DNA of 64,000 nt from Pseudorasbora parva (GCF_024679245.1 NC_090174.1:17167933-17231932), one strand, 5' to 3'. Numbered from the stretch's first letter, positions 11,601 to 22,410 are shown. The notes: generated by a model not told the origin, from the sequence alone. Numbers and translations are program-made.

Positions 11601-14248
11601 ATGTGATGACGTCACGCATAATTTTTTACCAGGTCTCCTTGTACAATATGTTGTGCAATACCTCTAACGAGTACCTCGCACGCTGGACAGAAGTGTAGAT
11701 TTGCAGTTAATACGAATTTAAGTGTTGTTTTGTTTTAAAAAAATGATCAATGGTTTCGGTTCAAAAGACTTCTTGATGACTGGAGTCTTGTATGGGCTGA
11801 GGGTAAGTTAATTATCAGCAAAGATTCATTTTCAGGTGAAAACTTTTTATTTTTTATAACAATGCATGTTTGTACAACATTAAAAGGCTTCACCATTTGT
11901 TCCTCTTGTTTTGTGAGTACAGGTATTACAGGTTCTACATAATGTTTGGTGCTTTTGTTTATTTCAGGTGATATGATTAAGCCTACTGCATGGATGCTGT
12001 CCATCGAAGGACAAGTTGTCATGGGGCCACACACAGACGTTATCACTGGTATTGCTTCGATGTTTTCCAGTTACTACTGTTTTAATCTTCAATATCCAGA
12101 AGAGTCTGCATGCACCCTTGAATTTATTCAAAGGTATTTATCTCATTTCATTGTTTCATTTGGGATTAAGACCTGTTTGATATGGTCTTCACTGAGGTCT
12201 GATCTCACCTTCTCAAAAAATTGAGAGACACTAACTGTGGCAAGATCTTTTATGGATGTAGTCTGTCTTAGTTGTTTCTATCTCCATGTAATCCGAGACA
12301 TTTACATTTTACATTTACATTTAATCATTTAGCAGACGCTTTTATCCAAGGCGACTTACAAAAAAGGGTAGAGCAATAGAAGCAACGAAACAAACAAGGC
12401 CAACACAACAACCTGTAAGAGCTGTGAGACTGACTAGGTGAGATGAGATCTCTGTGTGGATCATACAGTCTGTTGTTGCGCTTTTCCACTGTACTGGCTC
12501 AGTTTGCTGAGTTTCTTTTCTTCATCAGAACAGAATTTAAGATTTTTAGGATTTTATTTCAGGCCTCCAGGTAAAGTGAATGAAAGAGATTGTAGTCCAT
12601 ATTTTGACGGTCCAAAATATATATTTAGGCTGCATCAAAATAATCCACGCAACAAATAAAAGTCTTCTGAATTGAAACATTTACAATAACAAAGCAATAC
12701 TTGTGTAGTTTTTAACTGCAAATGCTCACATCTGCCCTCGCTCTGTGATGTGCGCTTAGTCACGTGTAGGGTTGGGCATCGTTTTGATTTGAACGATTCT
12801 GATTCCGATTCTTACTTTCGATTCCGGTTCTTTTCGATTCTCGATTCCGATTCTTTGAGGGGTGGAGTCAAAACATGTCACATCGATATTCAATGCTATT
12901 TTCAATACCACAGGGGGGAAAAACGCTGCATATACCGTCAATTAGACATTTTTTACACTTTTGAAAGTCTAGGCAATCAAAAAGTTCTTCTGAAGAGATC
13001 ACTTTATATGATAAAGTATTTAAGCTTTTTCTCCTATATAAACATTGATCAATTACTATTAAAATTCTCTGACAAATATTTGTTAACTCTATGTATTTTT
13101 TACAACGGGGTAATTGTGTTGCAATAGCTTACACACAGCACAAGAAAGCTTGATTTCGAATGGTAAATTGAATTAAAAAAGATGACTAAACAGTAATTAA
13201 ATAAGAACAAAAAAATATATTACAAAAAATAAATAAAATATAATAAAATATATAAATGAAATAGACTGCGTTATTTTTTCAGGTAGGTCTAACATTCAGG
13301 TAAGAAACTGAATAAAAAAATGCAAAGTGGCTAATTAAATTTAAAATAACATTGGATAATGTTTTTTGCAAAAAATTAAATAGTTTCATATAAAACCATT
13401 AAAGTTACACTCGTTGATCAGTCAAGAGCAGTGTGATCGTTTGTCTTTTTGTAGTTTGGCTTTGAATAACAAATGAGTGCGGTCCCTTTAAGAACTGCCG
13501 CACTCATGGATCCTGAACACTGTTCCTGTTACTCATTCCCAACCCTAGTCACGTGTCATGTAATCAAGTTCCTGTTTACAAGAGGAGCGCTGTACAAAAG
13601 CGGAATTGTCTTTGGTGTCCAGGGTTCCCGCGGGGTCTTAAAAAGTCTAAAATTCAGAAAGTTAAATTTAAGGCCTTAAAAAGTCTTAAAAACGCCCAGA
13701 TTTTCATCCTAGGTCTTAAATTTAATTTACCAAAGTCTTAAAACTTTTACTTCCGTTCAGAAACAAAACCTTTTAGTTTTCTTTACCCGACTGCTTCATG
13801 CATTTTTACTCCTTACACTTTTCCTTACACGTTAGGTTGTCTGTACTAGTTTTGTGTTGGGAATATGGATGCCAAGTTCTGTCATCTGTCATAAGTATTT
13901 TGATATCAGTTTTTGAGTTTATTTAATGTTTCTATAACTGAATCAATAAAAATAGAATGTTGGAGAGTTTTCTGATATCATTTATAATGCCTTTAGTAAT
14001 GCGTTGTGTTGGTCTTAAATTTAACTTACTGAAACCTGCAAGAACCCTGGGTGTCTATTTGTATTAATTTTGTTCAAAATGGTCCCTACGTTTTCTCAGA
14101 CTTTGAAAACTTTTTTTCTTGTTTTAGGTGCTTCCTGGGCATCAACCCTGATACAGGATCTAAATCCAAAAAGAAGCAGGGAGGCATCAATCAGCAAGTT
14201 TGTTCTCTGCTGCGAAAACTTGTTGATTTTGAATGGATGGCAACATAA
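8693..14248 (+). CDS. SAM-domain protein of the fish SAMD3-like family, five exons, 512 aa
   Basis: Exons read from the sequence: 8693-8891, 9023-10002, 10156-10228, 11968-12133, 14128-14248. All borders are AG/GT and the phases join (1, 0, 1, 2). The total is 1539 nt, exactly 512 codons plus stop, which strongly supports the model. A noncoding acceptor precedes the ATG at 8690. Residues 1-66 look like a sterile alpha motif (LEELGVE, then EEKDIEKYL and PIQTRKLL). A basic stretch ARRRRVRK lies near residues 214-221. The rest, with WMLSIEG, MGPHTDVITGIA, CTLEFIQR and CFLGINP near the C-terminus, matches the large family annotated in fish as sterile alpha motif domain-containing protein 3-like. 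Its molecular role is unknown; a second DNA- or protein-binding factor of the transposon is my inference from position, strand and intactness. The introns are swollen by foldback and hAT insertions. An ordinary duplicated host gene remains possible. Confidence 0.78.
10351..10896. repeat. Long foldback (palindromic) element in intron 3 of the SAM gene
   Basis: The left arm starts GTTTTAGTTTGGCAGGGTCG at 10351 and its complement ends at 10896. Arms of about 250 bp meet around 10620-10640. The block is followed by a stretch ending GGACTGTTCCTTTAA, another common fish repeat motif. Transcribed within the intron it would fold into a long hairpin. Confidence 0.85.
10999..11094. repeat. Small inverted-repeat element
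   Basis: GCAGAGGTCTTCAACCCTGC-type termini face each other over about 95 bp (one mismatch at the left edge). It resembles the short TCCTGGAG/CAACCCTGCTCC foldback elements dispersed in fish and is distinct from the copy at 16512. Confidence 0.7.
11138..11850. repeat. Dispersed repeat, first of two related copies (second at about 12500-13619)
   Basis: It begins TTAAAGGAATAGTTCACCC. Blocks such as TTTCAGGCCTCCA, TTTTGACGGTCCAAAAT and AACAAATAAAAGTCT recur at 12560-12665 in the same order, so 12500-13619 is a second, partial copy. That copy is itself split by the hAT at 12767-13547. The right boundary near 11850 is approximate. Confidence 0.6.
12301..12370. repeat. Short conserved fish repeat block
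   Basis: The run of ATTTACATTT followed by AGCAGACGCTTTTATCC and GGCGACTTACA is a block found scattered in many teleost genomes, probably a retroposon part. Its limits are not defined here. Confidence 0.5.
12767..13547. mobile_element. hAT element, GTTGGGCATCG family, copy 1
   Basis: The left end TAGGGTTGGGCATCG and right end CCCAACCCTA are inverted, and the exact 8-bp duplication GTCACGTG flanks them (12759-12766 and 13548-13555). The copy is 781 bp, with no coding potential. Most of it aligns by eye with 16013-17635, which is the second copy. Confidence 0.9.
13620..14049. mobile_element. Short inverted-repeat DNA element (hAT-like)
   Basis: CAGGGTTCCCGCGGGTCTT-like left end and GCAAGAACCCTG right end. 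GGTGTC is present on both sides (13614-13619 and 14050-14055). The interior repeats GGTCTTAAATTTAA words. Six duplicated bases are fewer than the eight usual for hAT, so the superfamily is uncertain. Confidence 0.6.
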
Positions 14249-14535
14249 GCAGATTTTGTGTTGTGTATGTACTCGCATGAAACCTGTGTGTTGAGGCTCG
14301 TGTTGCTACTAATTGTTTCTGTTCTGCCCTGCTGTTTTCGATTGGTTTTATTTTCTTCTTTTTTTTTCATTGTTGGCTCTCTCCATTTTCACCTGCCATA
14401 TCGCCACTGAATATGTTGGACTGCCCTTCTGGTTGAGACCTTGACTTCTACCTGGCTATGGTTTTGGATTTTCCCTCTGGCTGTGTTTATTGGACTGATT
14501 TCTCATTGCCGGCTCCAGCCCACTGTCACACTTAA

Positions 14536-15133
14536 AGGGTTAGTTCACCGAAAAATAAAAATTCTGTCAGTAATTAGCCTCATGTGGTTGGACACCCGTT
14601 AGACCTCCGTTCATCTTCTGACACAGATGAAGATATTAGTGTTGAAATCCGATGGCTCAGAAAGGCCTTCTTTGACACCAATGTCATTTCCTCTCTCAAG
14701 ACCCATAAAGGCACTAAAGACGTCTTTACAAAGCCCATCTCACTACAGCGGCTCTACAATCATTGATGAAGAGGCCAGAATAGTTTTTTGCGCCAAAAAA
14801 ACGAAATAACAGTTCGAAACTTTGTTTTGAAATCGGCCTATCACTATATAAGTCGTTTGTTAGTTTTTTGCGCATAAAAACTATTCTGGTCTCTTCGTCA
14901 ATGATTGTAGAGCCGCTGTAGTGAGATGGGCTTTGTAACGACGTCTTTAGTGCCTTTATGGGTCTTGAGAGAGGAAATGACATTGGTGTCAAAGAAGGCC
15001 TTTCTGAGCCATCGGATTTCAACACTAATATCATCTGTGTGTGAAGATGAACGGAGGTCTTACGGGTGTCAAAGAAGATTAGGGTAAGTAATTAATGACA
15101 ATGAGATTTTTCATTTTTGGGTGAACTAACCCT
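14536..15133. repeat. Near-perfect foldback element with AGGGTTAGTTCACC ends, flanked by TTAA
   Basis: AGGGTTAGTTCACC at 14536 is complemented at the right end, and TTAA borders both sides (14532-14535 and 15134-15137). The two arms of roughly 250 bp are so alike that both strands give almost the same translation. It lies in the 3' untranslated part of the SAM gene and would put a long hairpin into its mRNA. Confidence 0.85.
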
Positions 15134-15213
15134 TTAATCTGCCTCATCCTTCTGGGTTTGCCAGAATTTATAAATAATTTTTCCAAGCTTTCTGGCTTGT
15201 GGTTATGTAAATG

Positions 15214-15367
15214 AATAAACATTGTTGTTTCTTGGGTCCTTACCCATTACCTGACACCTGTGCACATTTATATAGTGCCAGTTAAGTTAGACTTTGGCAT
15301 GAAGTCCTAACATTTTAATGCAACATGTTTGTTTGAAATTGTTGTACCAATTGTAAAAATAAATAAA
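15214..15367 (+). terminator. Candidate polyadenylation signals for the SAM gene / CACTA-like element
   Basis: AATAAA occurs at 15214-15219 and again at 15362-15367, about 1 kb after the stop codon and 350-500 bp before the right terminus. The 3' untranslated region between stop and signal contains the foldback element. Hexamers are common in AT-rich DNA, so this rests on position. Confidence 0.45.
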
Positions 15368-15723
15368 CTGTGGAAAGTATTGTTTGATCTTTCTTTTTTT
15401 ACTACTAGTCTGTCATATTGCATTACTGTATTTAATTGTAAGTTTACAGTTAATTACTGGCTAATAGCTGCATACATTTTTACAGCTGAAAAATAAATGA
15501 CTGTACAATTTACAGCTGATAACTGTATTTATACAGTTATCTACTGTGAAATAACAGTAATAATGTGATACCCTTAACTGTGGAATCACTGTATACAACT
15601 GTCATTTTACTGTAATTTACATTAAAAAAATTACTGTAAATTACTGTGAAAGTAATGCAATTAGTAGCCAGTAATTTACTGTAAAATCACAGCAGAATTT
15701 TTTACAGTGTATAGTAGAGACTA

Positions 15724-16012
15724 GGATTATTGTGTGTCGTGCTCGCAAGACTCACATCGAAGCGCGTGGCATCAGGAGGATGGGTTCGCGCCACCGTGAT
15801 ATCGGTCATCCATCACAACACAATCCTACTGAACATTACAATGAACTTGAATGCACATTAAATGAAAGGCATTTAGGAGATTATCCACACATTTTCCTCC
15901 GGCCTTTATTGGAGACCGGCCTTTATTTGTTCATGCTGACCAAGCCCCCGGCCACGATCAGAGGCCTGGCGTTTAATTGACTACAGGCTTTTATTTTAGG
16001 AAATACGGTATT
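15724..16012. other. Unassigned repeat-like DNA
   Basis: Contains GGCCTTTATT units in direct order and a tail GGAAATACGGTA; no gene is seen. It looks like a fragment of a dispersed repeat whose ends I cannot place. Confidence 0.35.
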
Positions 16013-16201
16013 TGAACAATTCTGATTCCGATTCCGATTTTTACTTTCGATTCCGGTTCTTTTCGATTCTCGATTCCGATTCTTTGAGGGGTGGAGTCAA
16101 AACATGTCACATCGATATTCAATGCTATTTTCAATACCACGGGGGAAAAACGCTGCATATACTGTCAATTATAATGTCAATTATATTTTTTATATAATTA
16201 T

Positions 16202-17038
16202 TAGGGCCGGGACTCGATTAAAAAAATTAATCTAATTAATTAGAGGCTTTGTAATTAATTAATCGAAATTAATCGCATTTTAATCGCATATAAATATTTT
16301 ACCTGAGAACAATGAGAAGTAATTTTTTACATGTATTTTTAGTATACCATTGAATAATGACTGAATACATAAGCTTAATCAACAAAATATTGTTTATTTA
16401 TTTCAGTCCAGCAGACCAGTGCAATGTTTGCCATTAAGTGTAGCAAAAGCATATTTGTGATATTTGAGGCTCGATGTGCTGCGGTGATACGCTAATTCCT
16501 TGTTGTATAGCAGGGGTGTCCAATCCTGCTCCTGGAGGGCCACTGTTCTGCTGAGTTTAGCTCTAACCCCAATTAAACACACCTGTACCAGCTCATTAAG
16601 GTCTTATTAGGCATACTAGAAACTTTAGCAGTGTATTGAGGCAAGCTGGAGCTAAAATCTGCAGGACGTCAGTGGCCCTCCAGGACCGACTTTGGATACC
16701 CCTGTTGTATAGCTTGCACACAACCATGCTCTTGTCGACGCTTCCATCATTTCGTTTTTTAAAACTAAATTTCCCATCCACGGGGCCAAGCAAAGCGGTC
16801 TCATCAGCTTCTTCGTTCATGTTCACTATGGTTTGTTGTTTTCATGGTTGTTGTCGTAACTCATGAGCGCTAGTTGGTGTTCCAGTATAATCGGTCCGTC
16901 AAAACTCATTCATTGAAAAACGTTCCGCGGGGCAAAAATAAGTGCGATTAATTTTTTTTTTTTTTTTGCGTAATTAATTAACGCGTTAAAGTCCCGTAGT
17001 TAATTAATCTTAATTAACGCGTTAAAGTCCCGGCCCTA
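16202..17038. mobile_element. hAT element, TAGGGCCGGGAC family, copy 1
   Basis: The ends TAGGGCCGGGACTCG and GTCCCGGCCCTA are inverted, with the exact 8-bp duplication ATAATTAT (16194-16201 and 17039-17046). A second copy at 40490-41093 lacks the inner insertion and so acts as the empty-site control. Confidence 0.92.
16512..16704. mobile_element. 193-bp foldback hAT-type MITE nested in the preceding element
   Basis: The termini CAGGGGTGTCCAA and TTGGATACCCCTG are inverted, and the exact 8-bp duplication TTGTATAG flanks them (16504-16511 and 16705-16712). The related element at 40490 carries one uninterrupted TTGAATAG at the matching point, which is the pre-insertion state apart from one base. 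Confidence 0.93.
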
Positions 17039-17830
17039 ATAATTATTTTTTTTTGTCTGTCTTTTGAAAGTCTATGCAATCAAAAATGTCTTCTGAAGAG
17101 ATCACTTTATATGATAAAGATTTAAAGCTTTTTCTCATATATAAACATTGATCAATTACTATTAAATATTTGCTAACTCAATGTATTTTTTACAACGGGG
17201 TAATTGTGTTGCAATAGCTTACACACAGCACAAGGAAGCTTGATTTCGAATGGTAAATTGAATTAACAAAGACGACTAAACAGTAATAAAATAAGAACAA
17301 ATAAACATATTACAAAAAATAGCACAAATAAATACAATAGAATAAAATATATAAATGAAATAGACTGCTTTATTTTTTCAGGTAGGTCTAACATTCAGAT
17401 AAGAAACTGAATAAAAAAATGCAAAGTGGCTAATTAAATTTAAAATAACATTGGATAATATTTTTTGAAAAAAATTACATAGTTTCATATAAAACCATTA
17501 AAGTTACACAAGTTGATCAGTCAAGAGCAGTGTGATCGTTTGTCTTTTTGTAGTTTGACTTTGAATAACTGCTGTCCCTTTAAGAACTGCCGCACTCATG
17601 GATCCTAAACACTGTTCCTGTTACTCATTCTTCATTTCTTCCTGAACTGTTTATGACTGTGTTTATATTAATACTCTTCAAAATGTGCACTGAGAATTTG
17701 TTTGAGTGTATTTGACCAATAATAAGCTGGAAAAAGAAGCAACTTTTTTGTCAGAGGGGGCTTTATTACGGAATGTGTGTGTACGCTTCAGATGTGAGCG
17801 CAAAATCTGCGGGGACTCGTAGAATTAACA

Positions 17831-18376
17831 GCAGCCATATCACCCTGTGGCCCAAGACTGGTTTCCCACTGAAGCTAAGCAGGGTTGAGCCTGGTCAGTA
17901 CTTGGATGGGAGACCAACTGGGAAAACCAGGTAGCTGCTGGTAGAGGTGTTAGTGAGGCCAGCAGGGGGTGCTCACCCTGTGGCTTTGTGGGTCCTAACA
18001 CCCCAGTATAGTGATGAGGACACTATGCTGTCAAAGAGCACCGTCCTTCGGATGAGAGGTTAAACCGAGGTCCTGACTCTCTGTGGTCATTAAAAATCCC
18101 AGGATGTCCTTCGATAAAGAGTAGGGGTGTAACCCCGGAATCCTGGCCTAATTTGCCCAATCTTCCTCCTATCCTGATTGGCTTAATCACTCGGTCCCCT
18201 CTCCACCATAAGCTGGTGTGTGGTGAGCGTTCTGGCGCAATATGGCTGCCGTCGCATCATCCAGGTGGGTGCTGCACATTGGTGGTGGTTGAGGAGATTC
18301 CCCCTTCTATGTAAAGCGCTTTGAGTGCCTAGAAAAGCGCTATATAAATGTAACAAATTATTATTATTATTATTAA
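17831..18376 (+). mobile_element. 5S-rRNA-derived SINE (SINE3 type)
   Basis: The head resembles a 5S rRNA gene: an A-box-like GCTAAGCAGG at 17874-17883 and a C-box GGATGGGAGACC at 17904-17915, in the right order and spacing. The body is longer than 5S rRNA, and the tail carries AAAGCGCTATATAAAT followed by ATT repeats, the kind of tail borrowed from a partner LINE. It is therefore a retroposon and not a working 5S gene. Confidence 0.88.
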
Positions 18377-18847
18377 TATGTGCAATCCCGTGCAAAATTC
18401 AGACCGATCACACACGCTAACACTAACACGCTGTCGTGTTCAGAGGTTAACCGGGCTGAGTGAGAATATGCGACTGCGCGTCAACTCGCTGTCGGTCAGA
18501 GAGGAGAGGAGAGTGCAGCTGGGATCGATACTGTAGAAACTGAGCAGGCTATCGTATCTTTACAGATATTTCAGTATCGATATTTTGACAACACTAGTTG
18601 CACTGTGCCGACCCAGGCTTTTTAAAAGTGAAATAAATCCACACTTCAGAGCCGCTTACTGGGCTTCCATGGCTAATAGAATAAGCGGGTGCGCAAGCAC
18701 CGGAAATCAGGTGGCCATGGAAACCAAAACTTGCGCGCTTGGAACAGATGATCGGAACCGAAAACAAATTTTCTAAACAATTCCAATGGAATCGTTATTT
18801 TTTAAACGGTTCCAAGTTAGAACCCGTTCTCGATGCCCAACCCTAGC

Positions 18848-19195
18848 GGCCGGACGCCCACAGCCTGTGATAACTTTACTGATCAACTAACACAATCATT
18901 TTCTACCCCGTTCCCTCATGTAATGTCACATTACAGGAGAAGTGGATAATCTTGTGTTGTAAATCCAGCAGGCTCCGTCAGTGTTTAAACAAATAAAGGC
19001 GGCTCAGACACCCACCGCCCGTGATAATTTTAGCGATCAACTAACACAATAATTTTCGACCCTGTTCCCTCACGTAATGTCACATTACATATATCAGGTG
19101 AAGTGGATGATCTTGAGTTGTAAATCCAGCAGGCTCTAACTCCCTGTCAGTATTGAAAACATGTAATGGCGGCGCCATGTCCACAGCTTCTGATA
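18848..19195. repeat. Tandem repeat, units of about 165-175 bp
   Basis: Two full units start near 18848 and 19007, and a third begins near 19180. Shared words in order are TGATAACTTTA, GATCAACTAACACAAT, CGTTCCCTCA, AATGTCACATTACA and GTAAATCCAGCAGGCTC. No coding capacity is apparent. Confidence 0.75.
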
Positions 19196-19558
19196 ACTTA
19201 CAATCTACAAACACGTGAACTAGGAGGTGAGCGAATCAGAACACAGCTGGGCCTGCTAACCAATCTGAGCCCATTGCGTATTTTTGAGGGATTGGCTTTA
19301 TAGAACCCGGAAACCATCCGACCATTTTTACAAGGAGATACAGAGCAGTGTTGAATAAAGTTAAAATATATGAAAAATATTGCAATTGTTAAAAACAAAG
19401 CATGAACACGTTACAGTGCACCCTACAAACACAATCAGGCCTTCTAAATAATGTGTTTTACCATCCCTTTAAAACCATTAATGAAAATCATATTTTCTAT
19501 TTTCATCATGTATGTTAAGCTTAGACTGTAAGGACAAAAAAAATTCAATTTTAAATAC

Positions 19559-19723
19559 CTGTGTAATCTCTTTAATCCTGTAGCTAACCTCTTCGCTGAG
19601 GGCCAGACAGCTGTCTTCCTGCAGTGAGCCCACACCCACTGACTCTGCCATCGCCTTCATGGATTCAGTAGGGAGGATCACCGAACACAGCTTCTGTCTG
19701 CGCTCCTCTGCCATGTCGCACTC
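19559..19723 (-). CDS. taf6: TAF6 (TFIID subunit 6), first coding exon only
   Basis: On the minus strand the ATG is at 19714 and 52 codons run to a donor CAG|GTATTT at 19559/19558. An acceptor (TTTTCCTGCTATAG) lies just before the exon, so a 5' noncoding exon must lie further right. The peptide opens MAEERRQKLCSVILPTESMK and ends EEVSYRIKEITQ, the first part of the TAF6 histone fold, where vertebrate TAF6 breaks into its next exon. TAF6 pairs with TAF9 in the TFIID core and also serves in related coactivator complexes in the nucleus. TAF6L fits less well because the MAEE start and VSYRIKEI match TAF6. No following exon (expected to begin DALKFMH) was found in the 19.5 kb to the left, so the intron is very long or this is a detached exon copy. 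The reading frame itself is clean. Confidence 0.82.
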
Positions 19724-20036
19724 TATAGCAGGAAAACAAATCCGATATATTCAATTTCAAGTAACTGTCCTCAGTAAATAATGCACTTGTTATCCATTTC
19801 CACTGGCAAAATAATTAGATAACTTTAAGAATGGTATGCTGGTTTTGATTTAAATGTTTAAAAAAATAACTTATCATAATCTTGAAATTAATTATTCTTA
19901 ATATAATTTTTTTTTACAGGAAATGTATGTCCATGAATGTATAGTTGCCATAGAGTTATTTAACTGTATCTTTTATATTCTATACTATATGTATTATCGC
20001 AACTTAAAAACCCTAGCCTAGTCTAAAAACTTTTAA
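19724..20036. other. taf6 5' intron sequence, no feature recognised
   Basis: AT-rich DNA between the taf6 acceptor and the TTAA (20033-20036) where the next element starts. A search by eye for a 5' noncoding exon or promoter gave nothing. Confidence 0.4.
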
Positions 20037-20949
20037 AGTTGCCCTAGAATGATTGGAAACAATATGTTAAATTATTCTCTGAATAATTTAGGGTACGTGG
20101 CTTATTTAAGGGCAAAAATTGTCCAGATACAGTTTTACAGGTCCATTTACAACCCTATAAATTGTCCCTAGGATGTAATGCTCTGTTTTTGCCTTATTTG
20201 GAAGAGTCATGAATATTAATGTTGAGCTCTGCTCTGATTGGCTCATTTCAGCAGCTCACAGCACAGCAGTTCAGCTCGTGAGTCCTGACCATCCTGACAG
20301 AACACAGACCGACTGAATTACACTTTAGGCAAATCATCTCAAATGGAGCTTGCGGGTTGCCAGATTTCAGTAATAGATCCCCCAAACAGAGCTTTTCTGT
20401 GAAAAAAAAAACCATATACTATCCGGTGTTTTACCTAAACATGTCCAATCTGGCAACCATATGGACGCGAGCACTCTTTCGCGCGCGGATGATCTGAAAA
20501 CACCAATAAACAAGTAGCCTGCATTTCAGCAATGTCCATTTGAGATGTTCTGCTTAAAGTGTCATTCAGTCTACATTTTAGACTTAATCTTTTTTCGTCA
20601 ACGATATTGCATGTTTATATAATGTTAGTCACAATGTAGGCTATGCAGTGACTGTGATGTACTCTGAACAAGCATGCGAAAACATCATAGGCCTACTTCA
20701 GTTCTCAAAATATAAATATATAACTTATATTTTTACAAAATGAATAGCCTTGTCAAATGACTGTCGTTTTAACTTATATAGTGGAAAAGGTGACGTTTGC
20801 TAGAAGGATCGAGTGAACCATCTGTAAGCAACGTAATCTACGTCTGTATTTTGTAATACAAAATAATATTAAACTTTGTCATTAGACACAATATTTCGTT
20901 TTGTATGGTACTTGGAGTTTCCTATTGTTACTGTACTAGCATCTTGCGC

Positions 20950-22410
20950 AAGGATGGAAATTAACTTTTTTGTCCACCGGCCACTGTGGCTGGTGGATTT
21001 AAAAATCTACCAGCCACTCAATGTTTTAACCAGCCACTTTCTTGTTTTTAACCAACAACGTGTAACTGCATGTGAAAAATTATTACTACAAGCTCTACAA
21101 TACTTAAGCAGTTTATTTAATCTCAAGTCTCAATGAAATACTGAGATTTTTTCTTTCTCTCTTATACACACACAAACCATGAACTGATATACATTTCATT
21201 AAATGAGTAGGGATCTCTGCGCTCTTTTTTTTACCTGGATGTGGCATTTGGATGATTCGTGGTCTTTTATGGCTTCCAGTTTTAGGTTTTTAGTCTTAAC
21301 AATGAAACTACTAGTTTTGGCATCTTCTAAAGCATGCTCACGACATACCGAGCAGAACATTGTCAATAGGGATGCACCAAAATAAAAATGATTGGCTGAA
21401 ACCGAAACACTAAAAGAAATTATGCCAATTATCCATTGCATTTATGGCAAATGCTATGACTGTAACTTTACTAAAAATCAAGGCATTGCAATTGCATTAA
21501 TTAATATTAAAGTTTCAAATAATAAATCAATTACAATTTATGCAAATATTTATTTAGCACATTGCAACAACATTAATTAATATTAAAGTTTCAAATAATA
21601 AATCAATTACAAATTATGCAAATATGTATTTAGCACATAGCAACAACCCACAGCATAAAATAAAATTCAAACTAAAATGTTTAACTTGACCTCACTTATG
21701 TGTACATTAAATAATAATGTACAAGCCTACTGGCCTGCAGAAAGGTACTTTCTGCATTAACAGAAAGTACTGTTAAAAGGAAAAAGTAATCAAATGTAAA
21801 ATAACTGCATATTTCACTGTTTAAATTAAATATTAATCCTTATTAAACTTACGAAAGCTCTTCAATCAAGAGCAGTGAGTGATGTCCTTTTGTTTGACTT
21901 TGACATTAAACAGAGCAGTAAAGGCTACTGCCCCTTTAAGACCTAATAGAAGGATATGCTCGTCTTTCTCGACTGTATACAGTTCACTTAAGACATATTC
22001 AGGCTGCTGAATAAATGCATGTCTGCTTGGATCCTCATCAAGATGGACATGATGACATACTTTATGTGTTTGTCCATTTAAGCGCAAGACTTGAAAGAGA
22101 ACTCGATATTTGCGCGCTGTGAGACGTGTGCGTGATTTCGGATGATGCACAGTGACGGATCTTCTCTAAGCGCGCGCAAGTTCTTATTCGCGTCTTCTGG
22201 CACTACATCCAGGTAATGATGCCGAAAACGACTGGTCATATTCGGACATACGGCCGCACTCGCATGCATTGAATAAAGTTTACAAAGAGGGGAAACAGTA
22301 TGCTATTTTTATTTACCCGCCACGGTAGCCGGTAAGTGAAGCGAGTTTACCCGCCACAACTCAAAATCACCCGTATTTGGCTGGTGGCGGGTGCTAACTT
22401 CCATCACTGA
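20950..22410. mobile_element. hAT element, GATGGAAATTA family, nested
   Basis: Left end AAGGATGGAAATTAAC, right end GCTAACTTCCATCACTGA, flanked by TCTTGCGC (20942-20949) and TCTTGCGT (22411-22418): an 8-bp duplication with one later change. Sister copies of the host element run through this point uninterrupted near 30024. The interior holds a left-end fragment of another hAT (GGGATGCACCAAAAT near 21369). Confidence 0.88.

Larger units (their letters stand above)
2312..15709 (+). mobile_element. Large CACTA (En/Spm)-like transposon carrying a transposase-like gene and a SAM-domain gene
   Basis: The left terminus reads CACTGTAAAAAAATTCC and the right terminus, complemented, CACTGTAAAAAATTC. 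Both are flanked by TA (2310-2311 and 15710-15711). Just inside each end are repeats of the type TTTACAGTAAAATACTG and TTACTGTAA in both orientations (about 2340-2470 and 15400-15700), as expected of CACTA subterminal arrays. Between the ends lie a tandem 5' array, an intact C2H2/DDE-like gene, an intact spliced SAM-domain gene on the same strand, and AATAAA signals shortly before the right end. CACTA elements classically carry a TnpD-type transposase and a second DNA-binding protein made from one transcription unit. Seen: ends, order and strand. Inferred: that both ends belong to one element. The alternative is two unrelated small CACTG elements flanking a resident gene pair. A 396-bp element with the same ends lies at 28462-28857. 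Confidence 0.6.
16013..18845. mobile_element. hAT element, GTTGGGCATCG family, copy 2, left end missing, with three insertions
   Basis: From about 16013 it matches the interior of the copy at 12767, and its right end CGATGCCCAACCCTA closes at 18845. The left terminal 20 or so bases are absent. It is interrupted by the hAT at 16202-17038 and the SINE at 17831-18376, and its right part is longer than in copy 1, which is internally deleted. Confidence 0.75.

Noticed and set aside
11737..11810. A further SAM-gene exon ending at a GTAAGT
   Set aside because: The join of 10228 to 11968 keeps phase without it, and the stretch belongs to the dispersed repeat starting at 11138.
14627..15034. Open frames on both strands giving nearly the same protein
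   Set aside because: They arise because the element is a palindrome; neither strand has gene features.
17831..17950. A 5S rRNA gene
   Set aside because: Only the promoter-like head matches; the sequence runs into a SINE body with an LINE-like tail and ATT repeats, so it is a retroposon.
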